The position numbers and the translations under genes are program-made. A DNA stretch of 64,000 bases, taken from assembly GCA_963849485.1 (NCBI GenBank), contig CAWKIF010000088.1:62001-126000 (forward strand), in the 5' to 3' direction. The stretch is from CAVTWJ01 sp963849485. GTDB taxonomy: Bacteria; Oederibacteriota; Muellerivitia; Muellerivitales; Muellerivitaceae. The notes below the pieces were generated by a model, which saw only the letters and a program-made list of their open reading frames with translations, did not search any database and was not told where the DNA came from. Positions 58,793 to 64,000 of the stretch are shown one piece after another (position 1 is the stretch's first letter; each line of letters begins with the position of its first letter).

Positions 58793-59701
58793 ATGGATAA
58801 CGTTCAATCCCAACCCATTCTTTTAACAGGCGCCTCGGGATACCTCGGCCGTAAGCTTTTGCCTTTGCTTGCGGAGAGGGGTTATGCCTTGAGGTGCCTG
58901 ACGAGAAAGCCGGATTGGCTCAAGTCCAAGGTGCCCGAAGGGGTGGAGGTGGTCGCGGGGGATCTGCTCACGAAAGACACTCTCCTACGCGCCATGAAAG
59001 GCATCCACACGGCCTATTACCTGACCCATGCGCCTGCCTACTCCAACCGTTTCGAGGAGATTGACCGGATCTCCGCCAAGAATTTCGCGGAAGCGGCCCG
59101 GCGCAGCAATATTAAAAAAATCATCTACATGGGAAGGATTTGTGAAAACGCGGGGCGGTCCCGTTACCTGGAGAGCAGGGAAGAGGTAGGGAAAATCCTA
59201 CGGACCTGCGGGGTTCCCACCGTTGAGTTTCAAGCCTCGGTCATTGTCGGCACGGGGAGTGATAGCTTTGTGATGATTCAAGCGCTAGCGGAACGTTTTT
59301 GGGTTATTTTAGCCCCTCGATGGTTTCGAACCCCCTGCCAACCCATCGCCCTTGACGATGTACTCTCCTATCTCTTGGCGGCTTTGGAAAAACCTTATTT
59401 GGAAAGCCAGGTTTTTCCTATTGGTGGGCCCGAAAAGGTTCCATTGATCAGATTGATTCGGGAATATACGAAACAAAAACGATTGAAGCGGTTGATCCTC
59501 CCTATTCCCTCGGCTTTCCAGTCGCTTTCCATACTGCTGTTAGGGCTGGTACCTTCCCTCAACCGCCGGTGGATTCGGGTTTTGGTGGAAGGATTGGGGG
59601 AGGAATGGGTGGTGAGCGATTTGACGGTTATGAAAATTTTCCCAGTCAAGCCAATGGGAATTTCCGAATCCATCGCCCGGGCAATCTCTGGCGAAAATTA
59701 A
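58793..59701 (+). CDS. Atypical SDR / NAD(P)-binding protein (YbjT/NmrA-like)
   Basis: 302 residues. The cofactor-binding motif TGASGYLGRKL is at residues 13-23. The YbjT pattern continues with LRCLTRKP, VAGDLL, a Tyr-containing THAPAY region and VPTVEFQASVIVGTGS. A C-terminal hydrophobic segment (SLSILLLGLVP) may contact membrane. Such proteins bind NAD(P)H and often act as redox sensors; the active-site YxxxK is absent. No ribosome-binding site is obvious before the ATG. Confidence 0.82.
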   Translation: MDNVQSQPILLTGASGYLGRKLLPLLAERGYALRCLTRKPDWLKSKVPEGVEVVAGDLLTKDTLLRAMKGIHTAYYLTHAPAYSNRFEEIDRISAKNFAEAARRSNIKKIIYMGRICENAGRSRYLESREEVGKILRTCGVPTVEFQASVIVGTGSDSFVMIQALAERFWVILAPRWFRTPCQPIALDDVLSYLLAALEKPYLESQVFPIGGPEKVPLIRLIREYTKQKRLKRLILPIPSAFQSLSILLLGLVPSLNRRWIRVLVEGLGEEWVVSDLTVMKIFPVKPMGISESIARAISGEN

Positions 59702-59730
59702 GAAGTTTTCTCCATCGAAAAAATTCAGTT

Positions 59731-59852
59731 TGTAACCTCTGAAAAACTCAAAAATTTCACCGCCAAGACGCCAAGTTCGCCAGGAAAGTCTTTAATTTTC
59801 AACGAAAACCAAAAGGCGGAAGAACATTAAAAACCCTTTTTCAGAGATTACA
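59731..59852. repeat. GCCAAG element with terminal inverted repeats
   Basis: TGTAACCTCTGAAAAA (59731-59746) and its inverse TTTTTCAGAGATTACA (59837-59852) match with one mismatch. They bracket an ACCGCCAAGACGCCAAG left arm (starting at 59759), without a clear right arm. Bases 59853-60100 hold AT-rich non-coding DNA with a second CCCTTTTTCA word and nothing else I can name. Confidence 0.65.
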
Positions 59853-60100
59853 GTTTTTTAATCGTGGCTTTTTAAACTGTGGAACACCGGTTCTGTGGGT
59901 TAACGGGTTACCTTCGAATTTGTATTACCTTGTTTCGAATTCCTTCCTGACAAACAGTTTCACTTTCAACCCTCTATAAAAAATATTTCACCGCGATTTC
60001 AATGTGACGGCGGTCATAACAAAAACCCTTTTTCACGCACAAAATAACCCCGCTAAAGAAAACCGTAATTACTCGACCTACTTTTTTAAGGAGAAAAATA

Positions 60101-63100
60101 ATGAGTGACTCACTCTTCCAGACGATGGATGGCAATGAAGCGGTAGCCCATGTGGCCTACCGGATCAACGAGGTGATCTCGATCTATCCCATCACGCCCT
60201 CCTCCACCATGGCGGAGTACTGTGACGAGTGGGCCGCCGCGGGGCGGCTGAACCTTTGGGGAGTGGTCCCGAGCGTCATCGAGTTGCAATCCGAGGGTGG
60301 GGCCGCGGGTACCGCCCATGGCGCCTTGCAAACCGGATCTTTCACCACGACCTTCACCGCGTCCCAAGGTTTGCTCCTGATGATTCCCAATATGTTCAAG
60401 ATCGCCGGCGAGTTGACTCCGGCCGTTTTCCACGTCTCCGCCCGGGCCCTGGCCTACCACGCCCTTTCCATTTTTGGCGACCATAGCGACGTCATGGCCT
60501 GCCGCACCACCGGCTTCGGAATGCTGGCCTCCAACTCCGGCCAGGAAGCCATGGACTTCGCCCTGATTTCCCAGGCCATCTCCCTGGAATCGAGGATCCC
60601 TTTCCTCCATTTCTTCGACGGCTTTCGCACCTCCCATGAGGTCACCAAGGTGAAATTGATCGAGGATGAGGTTTTGAGGGGACTCGTCACCCCCGAATTG
60701 ACCGCCCAGGCCCGCAGCCGGGCCTTGACCCCCGACCATCCGGTTCTGCGCGGAACGGCCCAGAACCCGGATGTTTATTTCCAAGGCCGGGAAAAGGCCA
60801 ACCCCTATTATCTGGCGGTCCCGGGGATGGCCCAGAAGGCTATGGACAAGTTCGCCAAGCTGACCGGCCGGGCCTACAAGATCTTCGAGTACGTCGGCGC
60901 TCCGGACGCGGAGCGGGTGATCATCATGATGGGCTCGGGTGCGGAAGCTGCCCACGAAACTATGGACTATCTTCTCCCCAAGGGTGAGAAGGTAGGCTTG
61001 CTGAAGGTTCGGCTTTACCGGCCTTTCGATTCCCAAGCTTTCGTCTCGGCGCTGCCCGCTTCGACCAAGACCATCGCGGTGTTGGACCGGACCAAGGAAT
61101 CGGGAAGCCTGGGAGAACCCCTCTACCTGGACACGGTGACCGCCCTGAGCGAGATGATTACGGCGGGCAAGGCTCCTTTAAAAACCATGCCCCGGATTAT
61201 CGGAGGCCGGTATGGCCTCTCCTCCAAGGAATTCACCCCCGCCATGGTGGTGGCCCTCTATAACCATATGAAGGAAGGCGCTCTCAAAAACCATTTCACC
61301 TTAGGGATCAACGACGACGTCACCCACACCAGCCTTCCCTACGACGAGAAGCTTTCCATCGAGCCTGCGGAGGTGAAGCGGGGCCTTTTCTTCGGCTTGG
61401 GCGCGGATGGGACGGTGGGCGCCAACAAGAACACCATCAAGATCATCGGCGAAAACACCGATTTCTGGACCCAAGGCTATTTCGTGTACGATTCGAAAAA
61501 GTCCGGTTCCATGACCACCTCGCATGTACGGTTCGGCCCCAAGCCGATCCGTTCCACTTATCTCATTAACCACGCCGATTTCGTGGCATGTCACCAGCCT
61601 TCCTTCCTGAACCGCATGGATATGCTGAAGGACCTCATGGAGGGCGGCACTTTCCTTTTGAACACCCAATACCCGGCGGACCAGATTTGGGAAAATCTTC
61701 CTCAGAAGGTGCAGGAAAGCCTGCTGGCCAAGAAGGCCAAACTTTATGTCATCGACGCCTCCACGGTGGCGAAAAAGGCGGGCATGGGGAGCCGCATCAA
61801 CACTATCATGCAGGCCTGCTATTTCGCCCTCTCGGGGGTCTTGCCCCGGGAAGAGGCCATCGCGGCCATTAAAAAGTCCATTGTGAAGACTTATAAGAGG
61901 AAGGGAGACAAGATCGTCCAGGCCAACCTGGAAGCCGTTGACACCACCCTGGCCAATCTGCACGAGGTATCCCTCACGGGCAAAAAGGCGGGAATCATCC
62001 CCTTCCGCAAGGCGGTTCCGGACAACTCGCCTGATTTCGTCAAGAACGTCCTGGGAGCCATTATCCGGGGCGAGGGGGACAAGATCCCCGTTTCGGCCTT
62101 CCCCGAGGACGGCACCTACCCCACCGCCACGGCCCTTTTCGAGAAGCGCGACATCGCCCTCGAAATCCCGGTCTGGAACGAGAGCCTTTGCATCCAATGC
62201 GGGAAGTGCGTGGTCGTCTGCCCCCATGCCGTCATCCGTCCGAAGGTCTACGAACCTTCCCTCCTCAGTAGCGCGCCCCAGGATTTCAAGACCGCAGTGG
62301 CAAAGCACCGCGACTGGAAGGGCATGAACTATACACTACAAGTAGCCCCTGAGGATTGCACCGGATGCGGCCTTTGCGTGGAAGCCTGCCCGGTCAAGAG
62401 CAAGACCGACGCGAGCATGAAGGCTATTAATATGAAGCCCCAATTGCCCTTGGTGGAAACCGAGATCAAAAATTGGGATTTTTTCCTCACCCTGCCCGAA
62501 GCCGACCGGTCCAAGATCAATTTGGGAATGATCAGCCAACAGCAGTTGCAACAGCCCCTGTTCGAGTTCTCCGGTGCCTGTGGGGGTTGCGGTGAGACGC
62601 CCTATGTGAAGATGGTCTCCCAGCTTTTCGGGGACCGGATGCTGGTGGCCAATGCCACTGGTTGTTCCTCCATTTACGGCGGCAACCTGCCCACCACCCC
62701 CTGGGCCAAGAACGCGAAGGGCCAAGGCCCCGCCTGGTCCAACTCCTTGTTCGAGGATAACGCCGAGTTCGGCCTGGGATACCGGGTCTCGCTGGATCAC
62801 CAGAACAAAACCGCCCTCTCCCTTTTGAAGCGTCTGGAGGCGGAAGTCGGGAAAGACCTGGTCGATTCGATCACGGCCGCCATCCAGAAAACGGATGCCG
62901 ACATCGAGGCCCAAAGGGCCCGGGTGGCTCAATTGAGGGACAAATTAAAGGGAATTTCCAAGCCCGAGGCGAAGGAACTCATGTCCCTGGTGGACAGCCT
63001 GGTCAAAAAGTCGGTTTGGATCATGGGCGGCGACGGCTGGGCCTACGACATCGGTTACGGTGGTTTGGACCATGTTCTCTCCACCGGCCGCAACATCAAC

Positions 63101-63721
63101 ATCCTGGTGCTGGATACGGAAGTCTATTCCAACACCGGAGGGCAGGCCTCGAAATCCACCCCCAAGGGGGCGGTCGCCAAGTTCGCCGCGGGGGGGAAGC
63201 CGCAAGGCAAGAAGGATCTGGGCATGATGGCCATGACCTACGGCAACGTTTATGTGGCCCGGGTGGCCCTGGGCGCCAACGACGGGCAGGTCTTGAAAGC
63301 CCTGCAGGAGGCGGAAGCCTACGACGGCCCCTCCATCGTTATCGCCTACTCCCATTGCATCGCCCACGGCTACGATTTGATCAACGGGTTGAGGCAGCAA
63401 AAATCCGCAGTGGATTCGGGCCAATGGGTGCTCTACCGTTATCACCCGGACCGCCTCAAGGCCGGGGAGAATCCCCTGACCGTCGACTCGGGAGCCTTGA
63501 AGATGTCGGTTCAAGATTACGAGATGCAGGAAAACCGCTTCAAAATGCTCACCCTCAGCAAGCCCGAGGAAGCGAAAAAGTATTTCGAACAGGCCCAGTC
63601 TGAGGCGCAGTACCGCTGGAATTATTACCAGTACCTCTCGAAGCTGGATCCAAAATCCTTCGCGGCTGGGGTCGCGGCGGTGGCCCAGGCAACGCCACCC
63701 GCGCCCGCTGAAAAGGCTTAA
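60101..63721 (+). CDS. nifJ: Pyruvate:ferredoxin (flavodoxin) oxidoreductase
   Basis: 1206 residues, the single-chain homodimeric type. It oxidises pyruvate with CoA to acetyl-CoA and CO2 and reduces ferredoxin. Domains in order: pyruvate-binding domain (YPITPSSTMAE, near 28), domain II/CoA-binding, gamma domain (GLGADGTVGANKNTIKI), a two-[4Fe-4S] ferredoxin domain (CIQCGKCVVVCP from 697 and CTGCGLCVEACP from 753), and the TPP domain (GCSSIYGGNLP, GDGWAYDIGYGG, NTGGQ) with a proximal-cluster CGGCG. All motifs are intact. AAGGAGAAAA precedes the ATG. It supplies low-potential electrons for anaerobic metabolism. Confidence 0.97.
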   Translation: MSDSLFQTMDGNEAVAHVAYRINEVISIYPITPSSTMAEYCDEWAAAGRLNLWGVVPSVIELQSEGGAAGTAHGALQTGSFTTTFTASQGLLLMIPNMFKIAGELTPAVFHVSARALAYHALSIFGDHSDVMACRTTGFGMLASNSGQEAMDFALISQAISLESRIPFLHFFDGFRTSHEVTKVKLIEDEVLRGLVTPELTAQARSRALTPDHPVLRGTAQNPDVYFQGREKANPYYLAVPGMAQKAMDKFAKLTGRAYKIFEYVGAPDAERVIIMMGSGAEAAHETMDYLLPKGEKVGLLKVRLYRPFDSQAFVSALPASTKTIAVLDRTKESGSLGEPLYLDTVTALSEMITAGKAPLKTMPRIIGGRYGLSSKEFTPAMVVALYNHMKEGALKNHFTLGINDDVTHTSLPYDEKLSIEPAEVKRGLFFGLGADGTVGANKNTIKIIGENTDFWTQGYFVYDSKKSGSMTTSHVRFGPKPIRSTYLINHADFVACHQPSFLNRMDMLKDLMEGGTFLLNTQYPADQIWENLPQKVQESLLAKKAKLYVIDASTVAKKAGMGSRINTIMQACYFALSGVLPREEAIAAIKKSIVKTYKRKGDKIVQANLEAVDTTLANLHEVSLTGKKAGIIPFRKAVPDNSPDFVKNVLGAIIRGEGDKIPVSAFPEDGTYPTATALFEKRDIALEIPVWNESLCIQCGKCVVVCPHAVIRPKVYEPSLLSSAPQDFKTAVAKHRDWKGMNYTLQVAPEDCTGCGLCVEACPVKSKTDASMKAINMKPQLPLVETEIKNWDFFLTLPEADRSKINLGMISQQQLQQPLFEFSGACGGCGETPYVKMVSQLFGDRMLVANATGCSSIYGGNLPTTPWAKNAKGQGPAWSNSLFEDNAEFGLGYRVSLDHQNKTALSLLKRLEAEVGKDLVDSITAAIQKTDADIEAQRARVAQLRDKLKGISKPEAKELMSLVDSLVKKSVWIMGGDGWAYDIGYGGLDHVLSTGRNINILVLDTEVYSNTGGQASKSTPKGAVAKFAAGGKPQGKKDLGMMAMTYGNVYVARVALGANDGQVLKALQEAEAYDGPSIVIAYSHCIAHGYDLINGLRQQKSAVDSGQWVLYRYHPDRLKAGENPLTVDSGALKMSVQDYEMQENRFKMLTLSKPEEAKKYFEQAQSEAQYRWNYYQYLSKLDPKSFAAGVAAVAQATPPAPAEKA

Positions 63722-63786
63722 GACGTTAAAAACGCCCAGGGGGAGCCGGGCCGGCGTTCATTGTTTAGAACAGAAAAGGAGCCAAC

Positions 63787-64000
63787 ATGGTTGACCTGAG
63801 TACGACTTACATGGGTTTAAAATTGAAGAACCCCCTGGTGCCTTCCTCCAGCCCGGTATCCAAGGACCTGGATTCGCTCAAGAAAGTTGAGGACGCGGGG
63901 GCCGGGGCGGTGGTGCTCTATTCCTTGTTCGAGGAACAAATCTTTGTCGAGCAATACGGCCTGCAGAATGACATGAACCGGGGTGTGGAAAGTTTCCCCG
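63787..64000 (+). CDS. Dihydroorotate dehydrogenase-like protein (5' part, cut by window end)
   Basis: 71 residues visible: VDLSTTYMGLKLKNPLVPSS then SKDLDSLKKVEDAGAGAVVLYSLFEEQI. This matches the PyrD-like FMN protein frequently found directly after nifJ in anaerobes. ATG 63787 has AAAGGAGCC. The 65-base spacer from nifJ contains a weak AACGCC/GGCGTT stem, so co-transcription is likely. Whether it makes orotate or is a nifJ-linked oxidoreductase cannot be told from this part. Confidence 0.8.
   Translation, partial: MVDLSTTYMGLKLKNPLVPSSSPVSKDLDSLKKVEDAGAGAVVLYSLFEEQIFVEQYGLQNDMNRGVESFP

Noticed and set aside
1..64000. CRISPR arrays, tRNA or rRNA genes, prophage
   Set aside because: No regularly spaced direct repeats with unique spacers, no tRNA-like T-loop/acceptor arrangement, and no structural phage genes were found.

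Overview
The window looks like part of the chromosome of an uncultivated, Gram-negative (diderm) bacterium with an at least partly anaerobic metabolism. The signs are a TonB-dependent outer-membrane receptor, lipoprotein signal peptides, periplasmic Spy/CpxP-like proteins, a pyruvate:ferredoxin oxidoreductase (NifJ) and a B12-type radical SAM enzyme. The phylum cannot be fixed from the sequence. The many long intergenic palindromes built from GCCAAG/CTTGGCG words and REP-like TCATTGCGA elements resemble those I associate with metagenome-assembled candidate phyla. No rRNA, tRNA, CRISPR array or complete insertion sequence was found.

Layout. 1-4.2 kb: a GIY-YIG protein, an orphan peptide-type ABC substrate-binding lipoprotein and a xylulokinase. 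4.3-21.8 kb: the most interesting region. A histidine kinase with seven PAS domains and an NtrC-type sigma-54 activator are followed by a consensus -24/-12 promoter and a 13-gene collinear chemosensory operon: CheX-like phosphatase, CheA, CheW, TonB-dependent receptor, YfiR-like protein, a chemoreceptor with a CHASE8/YfiN-like periplasmic domain, CheW, CheR, CheD, CheY, CheB, a double-receiver protein and a 112-residue orphan. The orphan matches the N-terminus of the CheA. I read this as an outer-membrane-to-chemosensory relay, a chemotaxis counterpart of YfiBNR. 21.8-26.8 kb: a small reverse-strand ADP-ribosyltransferase-like protein, a natural PBP2-RodA fusion, and a PfkB kinase. 26.9-35.8 kb: aspartate-family and branched-chain amino-acid synthesis (two aminotransferases, hom, thrC, a frameshifted lysC, citramalate synthase) plus murI. 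35.8-40.2 kb: small envelope genes, a Fur-family regulator, greA, and a second threonine-synthase-like gene behind a textbook SAM-I riboswitch. 40.2-48.5 kb: reverse-strand membrane proteins, a class III nucleotidyl cyclase with a Thr/Pro-rich tail, and an aldo/keto reductase, with a dense repeat cluster at 47.15-47.5 kb. 48.6-52.7 kb: an SDR, a duplicated Spy-like pair and an AT-rich accessory stretch. 52.7-56.8 kb: a radical SAM protein and a sulfur-carrier cluster (CysO-like protein ending GG-Ile, NIL domain, degenerate E1, CysK). 56.9-64 kb: a GYF-like protein, a STAS protein, an SDR, NifJ and the start of a dihydroorotate-dehydrogenase-like gene.

How the parts fit. The kinase/NtrC pair probably switches on the chemosensory operon through sigma-54. 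The Hom/ThrC/LysC/CimA block makes threonine, isoleucine precursors and the aspartate semialdehyde branch. The SAM-controlled ThrC paralogue and the CysO-like cluster suggest an unusual sulfur amino-acid route. Where a start codon is uncertain, the chosen start and the alternative are given in the entry.
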